Source: Quercus robur (lineage: Eukaryota; Streptophyta; Magnoliopsida; Fagales; Fagaceae). Taken from it: a stretch of 64,000 nucleotides of DNA. The first letter of the stretch is position 1; each line of letters starts with the position of its first letter. The stretch spans positions 14,465,282 through 14,529,281 of the forward strand of contig NC_065535.1 of NCBI RefSeq assembly GCF_932294415.1. The letters run 5' to 3'. The position numbers and the translations under genes were made by a program. The notes below the pieces were generated by a model. The model was given only the letters and a program-made list of their open reading frames with translations, was not told the origin of the DNA and did not search any database. Below are positions 1 through 9,404 of this stretch, in pieces.

Positions 1-1853
1 GATCTCCTTGACGGAGTCTCCTGGATGGAGAGATAGTACCATATGGTTTCCCATTTATCAAAACTGAATAAGATGGGGTGGTGACACAACACATAACTCT
101 ATCCACCTATATTTTAGGAAAACCCAATCTAACCATAATACCATGAAGGAAATTCCACTCCACATGATCATAGGCTTTACTAACATCCAGTTTAAGAGCA
201 AGAGAGCCATTTTTTCCTTTTTTCCTACCATGCATGGTATGCAGTGTTTCATATGCTAATAGTACATTATTAGTAATCAGGCGGCCTGGGACAAAAGCAC
301 TTTGTGTTGGGGAGATTATTTGTGGGAGAATTTGCTTCAATCTATTGGCTAGGACTTTAGAGATGATTTTATAAATTACATTACATAAGCTAATAAGGCG
401 GAAGTCAGAGATTTTCTGGGGTGATTTTATTTTAGGGATAAGCACAATATGAGTGTAATTTATTTCAGGCACCATATAACCAGAATTTAAAAAATCTAAC
501 ACTGCATTAGTGACCGAGTCACCTACAATATGCCAAAACTTTTGGTAAAAAGAGCATTCATACCGTCGGGTCCAAGAGCCTTTGTTGGTTTCATTTGGAA
601 TAACGCTGTTTTGATCTCTTCTGCACTAAATGCAGAGGACAATATATGCTGCATTTCAGGAGTAATCTTTGGATTAATGGTGTTAAGACAATCCTCCATT
701 CTGTCACATGCTCCTGCCTTAAACAAATCCTCAAAATAACCCACAGCCACGCCTGCAATCTCCTCCATTACCTCCACCCAAATATCATTTGCATTTTTTA
801 ATCTTTGAATATGGTTCCTCCTTTGTCTTTGGGATGCTTTTGAGTGGAAGAACTTTGTGTTTTTATCCCCATGTTTCAGCCAAGGAATTCTCGACCTTTG
901 CGCCCAGTAAATCTCTTGCTTGCGAAGAAGAGCATCAAGGTTTCTACTAGTCACCAAATATTCAGCTCTAATCTCTTCAGTAAGATTAGCTGAGTTCAGT
1001 TGTTCAATCTGCTTCTGTAGTTTCTTTATTTCTTTAGCCTTGGGTTGTGCTTTTGATGAACCCCAAGCCTGTAGGTTCGAAGCACATGCAGCAACTTTCT
1101 GTTTCACCACTCTAAGCCCTGTAGCTTCGGCCCCACCTCTCTCCCATGCATCTTTAATTACCTCCTCACAGTCACCAAACAAGAGCCATGCTTCCTCAAA
1201 TTTAAAACTCTTTTGGCCTTTGTACCATGACTTCCTGGAACTTTGGACATTCAAAATGATTGGCAAGTGATCAGAGGCATGGCCGCTTATTATTCCATGT
1301 AAATTGGTAGCCACTAAAGCCTAAATCTTCAAGTTGGCAATGATCTAGAGCCTCACGGAATGCATCCATTTGGCTGTGTTGTGGCAGTCTCTTGCTCAAC
1401 TTCTCAGTGGACTGCAAGATGGCGTTAAGATCGCCTATATATACCCACGGACCATCAACCAACGTCTTGAGATGTCGAAGGAGCGCCCAAGACTTAATCT
1501 TCTGACCAGCTTCAGGCCAACCATAAAACCTAGTAAAAAACCACACAAATCCGTCTTCTTCCACAACCTTGGCCAATATATGATTTGTCGTATAATTGAT
1601 AACATCTAGCTGGACATCACCCTTCCAAAGTAAAGCTAACCCGCCCTTTTGCATTTGGATACTTCACAATAAAACGGTTAGTAAACAGTAAGTCCCTACA
1701 AAATTCATTAAAACCTTCTTTATTAAGTCTTGTTTCCATTAAAAAACAAACCCTGGGAGCTTGATCCGTCATAAGATTGCGAAGGCTGCGAACTGTCCAA
1801 AGGTTCCCAAGCCCTTGGCAATTCCAGCTTAATATTTTCATTGCTTTCGGCAA
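1..1853 (-). pseudogene. LINE ORF2 (endonuclease-reverse transcriptase), broken and partial
   Basis: The start at 1853 gives MPKAMKILSWNCQGLGN, the canonical opening of the apurinic-like endonuclease. It continues in another frame at 1654-1271 (GPWVYIGDLNAIL) and then at 1314-523, where ASDHLPI is the C-terminal catalytic SDH motif. Material between FTWNNKR and GHASDHLPI is missing compared with the usual spacing, suggesting a deletion. RT begins at 502-107 with FRLISLCNVIYKIISKVLAN, SAFVPGRLI and LKLDVSKAYD (first catalytic Asp). At least three frame changes are present. RT continues off the window. Confidence 0.85.
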
Positions 1854-3304
1854 GGGTGATCATCCACCCTCGCCGATATCTTGTCCGAGTATTTGCCGTG
1901 AGCTTCCATCTTACCCCTCTTCCCACCATGTGCTTCAGTGCTCGTATCACTCTCTCTGTCCTTTTCCTTAGTACATATTGAATTTCTCCACTCTCTTTTT
2001 CCTTAGGCCTGCGATCCACATGTTTCATTCTAACCCACGTAGATTTGGGCTTTGGCACATCCGGCCCATCTTGCATGTAAATGTCCACTTGTTTGTTTTG
2101 CATTGGCTCCACTGTGTTGGCCATATTCTCCATAACTGATACGTTAAACCCAGCTGTCCCATGCACTTCAATGCTTTCCTTATACGCATCCGTGGATGCC
2201 TTCAAATTTGGATCCATGCACTTCAATGCATTAACTCCAGTTGTCCCATGCACGTCACTACTTTCCTTACCGTTGTCACCATTATTCTCCATTACTCCAC
2301 TTATTTACTTCCTTGATTCCAACTCAGCATTGATTACGAAATGTTGTAACGGAAGATTCGTTACGCCCCCAGAATCACGCGATTCACCTTGCTTCCGTCT
2401 CTCTGCTTACCTAGGGTTTTCTTCAGAAACTTCCTTCGCCGCCGCCACACCGGAATTACCGTGCTGCTTGAGTTCATGGACATCGTCCCCTGCCTTCTCT
2501 TTCGCTGATCCTGACTTTTGCGTTTGCTCTGTATGGCGTTTCCCTGGTGATTGGCTACGACCCCCCGTAGCTTTTAGCCATTCCCCATACTGGTATTCAA
2601 CCTCAACACCACTCTTTGATAACTTAAAGTGGCTCTCACAGTGGAGCAGGTCATGTCCCAATAGGCCATAATAGTGACAAAACATAGGAAGCCACTGTCG
2701 CTCATACTTAAATGTGACCCATGACCGTTTACCATTGGACCCTGCTAGAAGCCACCACGTCGGAGTGGTTTTGAGACTGGTAGCGCTACCTTCACTCTCA
2801 TAAAATAACTGGGGTCATCCTGCTTCCTTCTCTTTTCCACTTCCACAACTTCTCCCAATCGGCCCCCCACTTCCGTAGCCACACGAGTAGATACCATATC
2901 AAAAGGAGCCCCTATATTTGGATCGAAAGGGAAGCCTGGTGCAACTGCACATTCTCCGCTGTCATACCTTTTTGCCAACGTGTGAGCATGAGCAGTTGAT
3001 TGTCAAAGGACTATGGCCCACCCTTCAAGATTCTTTCCAAGTCAAACTCTATGTTGAATTTAAATTGAAATAAGTTTTCACCCACCTCAATAATCTGCAC
3101 TTTTTCCTCCAATCCCCATGCTTTCCGTAATGTATTTTTTGCAGCCTTTTTGTTGAAAGGTTTGCAAGTAAGAAATTTGCCAATCAGACTTAAATTGCAA
3201 CTTTCAATCTCCGATCTCCTACCTTCATCAGAGATGTTTATTGTTTCTTCTTCCTCAGCAGTTAGCTTCATATTCTCCAAACAATTGATCACATAGTCTG
3301 CCAT
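1723..3304 (-). pseudogene. LINE ORF1 (nucleic-acid-binding gag-like protein), broken
   Basis: The first about 97 codons (3304-3011) resemble the DUF4283 domain of plant LINE ORF1 and end in KGGP followed by a TAG where the family usually has Trp, consistent with a TGG-to-TAG change. The continuation is found in other frames at 2978-2745 (GAPFDMVSTRVATEVGGRLG) and 2685-2407 (zinc knuckle, FCHYYGLLGHDLLHC). The second knuckle cysteine is a tyrosine here. A lysine- and glutamate-rich spacer follows to about 1723. The product would coat LINE RNA, but this copy cannot encode it intact. Confidence 0.75.
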
Positions 3305-4630
3305 TACAGTCAGCTACTTGACACACTTAGAACAAGGATAATAAGATGAATGAGAATAATAAGAGGAGCAATACCCTTAGGACTAGCTAAGGGAGGGAGG
3401 AACTCGTAATGTACGAGAGAGAAGAGCTCCTACAGAGAGGAGAGAGCCTAGTCCCGAGGGCTTTGTTTGTGAGGTTTTCGATTAGAGAGAGAGAGAGAGA
3501 AAGTGGGCAATACTTAGATAGTCATGGAGTAGTACTTCAGGACTATCTAAGCATTTTTTTGCCAAAAGTGAAGAAATAAGTAAGTTAGCATGCCCTTTGG
3601 TTAAAGAAGAAGAGGAAGAAGTAAATAAATTAATGCCCCTTGCTAAAGCATAAAGTTAGATTTGACATAGCTATTTTCTATAGGGCCTTGTCATAATTAT
3701 ACATGAAAATAAAATTAACAATGCTATAAAATTTTATAGTTACTGCTCAATGCGACATAATTTACTATTAAATATGGCAAAGTTACAATTATTTGTGACC
3801 TTGTTATTGTTTGCCCAAAGTGACCAAAAATCTTCAAATTAAAAGCAAAAAAAGAATCGGTTAGCATGTGACATGAGTACATAACATGGAATTCTGTCAA
3901 GTTTTGATGTATTTATAATATTGATAATGCTGTTGAACACAAACTATTTTACACACTAAAAAAAAAAAACCTAAAACTGTGAACTAAAGTCGTGAATTCC
4001 ATGTAATAAATAATACTCTTATAATATTATATACACAGCAACGTCATAGTCTATCAAAAATGCTAGAAAACCTTAAATTACTGTTCAAAATAATGTGAGT
4101 TATCTTTTAAAAAAAAATTAATGTCAGTTATTAATTAATAGATGTCACAGAGTTTACTGTTAATCTATATATATATATATATATAAAATAACGCATGTAA
4201 CGACATACGTTACATGCGTTCAAACAACTATGTACAGATTTGACATAGTTGTTTGAACCTATCACAATCTAATTAATATGAAAAAGAAAAGTAATTATTT
4301 AATCTAATCTAATACTGTATATAGTTACCAAAAAAAAAACCTAAGCTCTGTTACGTCTTGTTTTAGAATTATTTTTTTAGTTTTTAGAAGGACTTTTAGT
4401 TTATTCTGCACACGTCGATATGTGTTCACAAATCATAAGTAGTAAGTTGTTATTAATTCTAATTTAACTCAGAGTTAAAGTTACTTTTTTTCCTACTAAG
4501 AGCTAATAACAACATGTTACTTAAAATTTGTTATGAAAATATTGTGGACGTAAGGTTTCTCACATATAAGATTGTTCGGACACTCTTCACAATGTAATTT
4601 GTCCATGTCAATATTCCCGTCAAATCTATT
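3305..4630. other. AT-rich intergenic stretch without genes
   Basis: Beyond the LINE there is a purine-rich block with a GA run at about 3484-3501, then AT-rich sequence with A and T homopolymers and a short TA microsatellite near 4166-4185. No coding potential or RNA gene was recognised. The only structured part is the double hairpin at 4190-4258, listed separately. Confidence 0.6.
4190..4258. repeat. Two adjacent perfect hairpins
   Basis: The first stem pairs 4190-4202 with 4208-4220 (13 bp, 5-nt loop, core ACGCATGTAACG). The second pairs 4218-4233 with 4243-4258 (16 bp, 9-nt loop, core TTCAAACAACTATGT). The arms overlap by three bases, so the two stem-loops compete for bases 4218-4220. 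Such back-to-back palindromes are typical of MITE ends, but no target duplication was found. Confidence 0.7.
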
Positions 4631-5237
4631 GCTTTTTTTTTTTTTTTTTTTTTTTGCTGAGAATAAAAACTTTTATTAACAGAAACAAGATACAAACTGA
4701 GCATCTTCCTTAATTACATCCAGAACATAAGGAGGAGCTAAATTAGAATCAAAGAAGCTAAAAATTCTGTTTGAAAGTGACTAACGGCTGAGAACATGAG
4801 CAGTCTTTTTAGCCTTTCTAGGAACCCAATTAAAAGAAGAAGGAACTAAACTAGCTAAATACTTGGTTTCCTGCAAAATATTACTAACTCTCCATGGAAT
4901 AGAATTGGTGGAGGAAGTCAGACCTTAGATGCAGACCTGACAATCACTTTCAAAACTTACATTGATAAGTTTGTGATTTATGGCAGTAAAAACAGTTTAT
5001 CTAAGTGCCTCAGCCTCAACTTGGACAAGGATGTTGGTGTTGACTTTGATGGAACAAGTAAACACCAAATTCCCTCTCCAATCTCTAGTAATCATGGCAA
5101 TAGCCGAGTCAAATTTTCCCACGGCTGCATCACAATTTCTTTTTGTTCTCTCCCTTGTTCAGGGTTGGCTTAATAGGTGATGCAATTGATGCAATCACCT
5201 AAGGCCCCCAAATAAAGAAGGCCCCCACTTGTAAAAA

Positions 5238-5268
<31 letters not shown>

Positions 5269-6065
5269 TAATATTTATCTATATATTTTAATTAAAAAAA
5301 TTTTAAGTACTTTTATTGGTCAATAAAATGCATTAAAAAGACCCCATTGTTTCCTAAAATACAAAAAAATTAAAAAGGAAAAAACAAATGTCCAGCGGCT
5401 AAATTGTGTGCAACTGTGCTACTGCATAGCACTGGATAGTTGTGCACTGTACAGCAACATAGCCTACACAGTTGCACACTGCACACTGCACACTGCACAT
5501 GCTACACGCACAGCCCACAATCATAGGAGAGAGGACAACACTTTTTCTGAATTTATCAATTATTATAAATGATCATACCAATTAATAATTTGATATGTAT
5601 CATATCAACTTATTTGTATCATAGTGGCAATAATTTATTGAACCATATGATAAATTAATTTTTATTTGTGCAGATTTAGACTTTAAAGTGGCTACAGCTT
5701 TAAAAAAATTACAGTAACCAGGTTCTATTATTCTATACTTTAAATTTTATTTTTAGTTAAATTATCATTTTTAATTATAAATTGTGTTTTGATAGTTAAA
5801 TTTAATATATATTACAGTATTTGATTAATATTTAAATATAAAAAAATGTCCCACTTAAAATTTTCGTCTAAGACTCCTAAAATTGTTGAGTTGGCCCTGC
5901 CTTGTTGGATTTTTCCAATGAGTGACTGAAACTATAGATGAAGGTGGTATGTGATGATTCTTGGACATAATCATCCAGTGCTCGTGGAATTTTCTTTGAA
6001 ACGCTCTTTCCAGCTCTTCACCTGTTGGCTTAATTAATTTCTTCATGGACTGCTTTGTTCCTCAA
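4631..6065 (-). mobile_element. 3' end of a second, 5'-truncated LINE with RNase H domain, split by a MITE
   Basis: The poly(T) at about 4631-4656 on the plus strand is the poly(A) tail of a minus-strand LINE. Reading leftward from 5159, the minus strand encodes an RVT_3-type RNase H (AAVGKFDSAIAMITRDWRG, then a stretch ending VNVSFESDCQV-like at about 4940). Its N-terminal part lies beyond a MITE at 5160-5899 and continues to about 6046 (SVTHWKNP). This is the non-LTR RNase H found at the C-terminus of plant L1 ORF2. The 5' limit near 6065 is approximate and no target duplication was identified. Confidence 0.7.
5160..5899. mobile_element. hAT-type MITE inside LINE RNase H
   Basis: The 740-bp insert begins CAGGGTTGGCTTAA and ends with the imperfect inverted copy TTGAGTTGGCCCTG. 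CCTTGTT flanks it on both sides (5153-5159 and 5900-5906), close to the 8-bp duplication of hAT transposons. It interrupts one LINE RNase H domain. It is AT-rich inside, with GGCCCCC-type sequence near the left end and no transposase, so it is non-autonomous. Confidence 0.7.
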
Positions 6066-6624
6066 TGCTAGGTGTAAAGGGTTACTAAATGCGGAAAGAA
6101 ATAAATGCATTTATTTGTGAGCTTTACTTTATTACTTTTCCCACCAATTTTGATGACCATTCCGGTACTTACCATTTTTCCTACGTTACTTGCGGCACTT
6201 GGATATAGGTCGAAATTAATGTCTTATCTTACTTTATGTTAATAGATATTAAATATGAATGCCTTTTCTTCTCAAAAAAAAAAAAAATGTGAATGCCTTT
6301 ATTTTGTTCTTAAACTACTCATAATTATATTTGTCGAAAAATACTCATAATTACATTTAATTTTTCTAAATTGTACTTATTGAATTTCCTTTCCATTCTT
6401 ACAATTATGCCATGTGCACGGTAGACTTTTTCTAAATGAGATATTTCATTTTCTTTCCTAAAATTATACTACAAAGATAAAATTAATATGTTACTTAAAA
6501 TTTGTTGTAAAAATATTATTGACATAATATTTCTTTTTGTTAATTATTGAGAAATATTATGTTCACAATATTGATAACACACATTCATGAACCAATCATG
6601 ATTCATGACATTTGTCAACTTTTG

Positions 6625-6661
<37 letters not shown>

Positions 6662-6764
6662 GGTATGTAAACGACTATTATTCTTAATTTTTAAAACTGA
6701 GTGTTTGATTGGTTAAACTTGGTGGATTTTTTTTTTTTTTTTTTTTATGACATCCGCTCATAAT
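6066..6764. other. Non-coding AT-rich stretch with CT microsatellite
   Basis: No gene seen. It holds A-rich runs, a (TC)n microsatellite at about 6628-6658 and a poly(T) run just before the hAT-type element that starts at 6765. Confidence 0.55.
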
Positions 6765-7571
6765 CAGGGACGAACCCAGGTGGGGCTCGGGCCCCCCCCC
6801 CCCCCCCCCCCGGGTCCATAATTTTTATTTTTATTTTTTATAGTTATTATATATTTCATTTTCATAGTTGGACCCCCTTCTAAAACCTTAGGCTCTCTTT
6901 CTTCTCAATAAGCCTAGCTAACCTCACCCAAATAGCAACTATCCAAACCCAAAAACTTAACAAAAACAATAAAAACATCCACAATGGTGATTTTATTTTA
7001 GCAAAAAAAAAAAAACCTATTTTATCACCAAAGAACCAAAAAATCATGTGTTATTGGAGAAGATAAAGCTAAATTTTTTTGCAACTACAGTAAACTGGTA
7101 TAAATACCAGTTGACTGTAGCAAGTTGTTAAAAATAAAATACAATATTTTATTAAGATTATCTTTTCCTTCAATTAAAAAACTCGGATTCTTTCTTCCTT
7201 TATTATTTTAATGAGTTGTTTATATTATTTTAAATGAAGTAATAAAAAAAATTGAACATTTGATATTGGGTATATTGTAAAGTGAGGTATTAAAATAGAT
7301 AAAGTAGTTTTTTAAGATACTAAAAGCTAAAATTTTTAGTACCACCACTGTGAATGCTCTAACTTCAAAAAAAAAAAAAAAAAAATTCATAGCTAGCCTA
7401 GTATTAAAAAAAAAAAAATTTGTTTTTGGTTTTGTCTTTGTTGGTAAATCTTTGCATCTTAATGTATTTAAAAATAACAATTTTGTGTATTTATAATTTT
7501 TTAATACTATATGGATGCCTTTTTTATTTTTTTCCGACCCTCGCTAGCTTTAAATCCTAGGTCTGTCCCTA
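6765..7571. mobile_element. hAT-type non-autonomous element with 8-bp TSD
   Basis: The 807-bp element starts CAGGGACGAACCCAGG and ends CCTAGGTCTGTCCCTA, an inverted repeat matching at about 12 of 16 positions. It is flanked by a perfect 8-bp direct repeat CTCATAAT (6757-6764 and 7572-7579), the hallmark of hAT insertion. Inside are a C run of over 20 bases just after the left terminus and AT-rich sequence with poly(A) runs. No transposase is encoded. Confidence 0.8.
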
Positions 7572-7579
7572 CTCATAAT

Positions 7580-8548
7580 GTTTACTTTTTATTATCAGGA
7601 CAACACATCAATTGGTTTTTGATATAAGTGAGGATTAAACTTCAAATATATTATTCGACAATAAATTTTTTTACTAATTGAGCTAACTGAAACTCACAAA
7701 CTTGATGAATTTGGATTCTCTTTGTCAGGCATATTTTGTCTTTTGTGTTTTAATTTTTGGATTACGTTGTTTGCTTCTACTTCACTACATACTCCTCTCT
7801 TTCTTTTTTATTTTGTAGGTAAAAAAACTACTTCAAGTTCAAACCTTAATATATATACGTTCTCACTCGAACAGATACACTACCTCTTTTCCTTTCTCTC
7901 TAGCCAACATCTTAGTTACAATCTGTTATGCAATCTTACTTTTAGAGCCAAACATGAATAATCTAAAAACCAAAAGGACAATATACTGTTGCATACTGAA
8001 AAAAAAAAAAAAAAAAAAAACCAAACACAGTTTTTTTATTCAGATCAGGTGTGAGTTACCAATGGAGGTAAGCAAAGTTAATTAATTTGATGTATAACCT
8101 TGTTACTGTTTACTGTTCAATATGGTGTAGTCACTGCTATTTTGGTCCTTTTTAGTTTTTACTTTTTACCATCAACGTGTTTAAAAAAGAAAAACAAAAA
8201 AGATATGCTTTAAATAAGTCAAAATGGAAAAGTTGCATTAATGCATGACTTATAGTTTATTTACTCTAATAAATGATAGAGAGATTATGTATTTTTTTTG
8301 TGTTTAGAGATTGACCGGTTAAATAAGTATTGGGTCTAGCAAACACAAATGGACAGCTAGGGTTTTGTGGGTGCAATATCTCGAAAAAGAAAATTGTGGG
8401 TATTGTAAAATGACTTCCCTATAAGTCCTCTTTCGTCCTATCTTTCTTTGAATAAAAATGTTGTGACTTAGATCCGGTGCAATAGGCATGCAATAATATT
8501 TTGAGATTGAAACTTAAAAAGTTTACTTTTAATCTCTGCCATTAAACT
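7580..8548. other. Intergenic, no gene recognised
   Basis: AT-rich sequence with homopolymer A runs near 8000 and no convincing coding frame or RNA gene. It ends in AAACT (8544-8548), which is the target duplication of the Ty3/gypsy element beginning at 8549. Confidence 0.6.
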
Positions 8549-9038
8549 TGATGACGTCGAAAATTGTCACCAATGGGTCACACCGTACTCGCGACTCGAA
8601 GCGAACCTGCACGACAGAGCAATCGAAAGAAGTCCTTCAGAGAGCACCGGTGTGGTGCCGGCCTAAAGCTCTCCGACGGTCAAGTTAGAATTCTTTTGTT
8701 TTACTTAGAGCGTTAGAGAGGGTCAATTCAAGCGTACCTCGATTTCTGAGGGTGGTAGGCCTTTTATAGTGACAAAGGGTTGACTTTTCTTCTTGGTTTC
8801 CAAATCTTTTCCATGTGGGACTCTAATACAAATTCCTCTGAGCGTGGTGAGCAGGGATTTCCATTTTTGGATCTTAGGGCTTTTCTAGGCGATATGGACT
8901 TCGGATCATGGGCCCTTACTACGTTTGTCAGCAATGGGCCTTCAAAGTACAGGGGATCATCTTTATACAGGCCCAGCAGTTCCGATCCGTCAGGCCCATT
9001 AAGGTAAGCCCATCAGGCTCTATATTTTACCATCTTCA
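8549..9038 (-). repeat. Element A 3' LTR
   Basis: The 490-bp repeat is nearly identical to 18492-18982. It starts TG and ends CA on the plus strand. Relative to the right copy it lacks one A near position 70 and has C at three sites where the right copy has T. Confidence 0.95.
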
Positions 9039-9055
9039 GTTGCCCCCTTCACCCC
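9039..9055 (-). promoter_or_regulatory. Element A polypurine tract
   Basis: On the minus strand the sequence GGGGTGAAGGGGGCAAC lies directly before the 3' LTR. This is the expected position and composition of the plus-strand DNA synthesis primer. Confidence 0.75.
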
Positions 9056-9374
9056 AATGGTCCGTCACCTTTTAGGTCAAAGGATCAATGGGGTGACGGT
9101 TCTAACGCATGGGTATGACGGAGTGAAATCCGCGGGAAAAAAGAAGATTTCTAGTTTAGTCACAACTGGTCGACGGATATATGCAAGATAGGTTGACGGT
9201 TCTAGATGGATCAACCCGTCAGAGGAAGATTCATCAAGTTGACGGTTACATGATGGGTACAAATCTGTTGGTGCGTACTGGCAGGTTGTCAGCATTTATT
9301 AAGCATGCCATGTGTCACTCTCTGAATGGCCATTGTATAGGATCGAAGCGTCGCTTCGTCTTCCGTGCATCTCC

Positions 9375-9385
9375 TATATATATAA
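9375..9385 (+). promoter_or_regulatory. TATA box of the antisense gene in element A
   Basis: TATATATATAA precedes a C/T-rich putative start region (about 9395-9415) and a non-coding exon that ends at a GTAAGT donor at 9525. Its strand matches the antisense gene, not gag-pol. The spacing to a plausible transcription start is normal for a plant RNA polymerase II promoter. Confidence 0.55.
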
Positions 9386-9404
9386 GGCGCCTCACTCTCT
9401 CATT

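Larger units (their letters stand above)
1..3304 (-). mobile_element. L1-type LINE, decayed, cut by left window edge
   Basis: Reading the minus strand from 3304 leftward gives the usual plant L1 order: a DUF4283-like N-terminal domain, a CCHC zinc knuckle, an endonuclease/exonuclease/phosphatase domain and the start of a reverse transcriptase. The frame is broken many times, so this is a dead copy. The 3' half (rest of RT, any RNase H, poly(A)) lies outside the window, so target-site duplications cannot be checked. A GA-rich stretch to about 3500 may be its 5' UTR, but no clear 5' boundary is visible. Confidence 0.88.

Noticed and set aside
6785..6812. Regulatory G-quadruplex in the C/G run
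   Set aside because: It is a homopolymer next to a MITE terminus and its length is probably unstable or mis-sequenced; there is no gene nearby to regulate.
9077..9295. Minus-strand open frame just inside the 3' LTR as an env-like gene
   Set aside because: It is short, without signal peptide or membrane segment, and overlaps the antisense promoter region.
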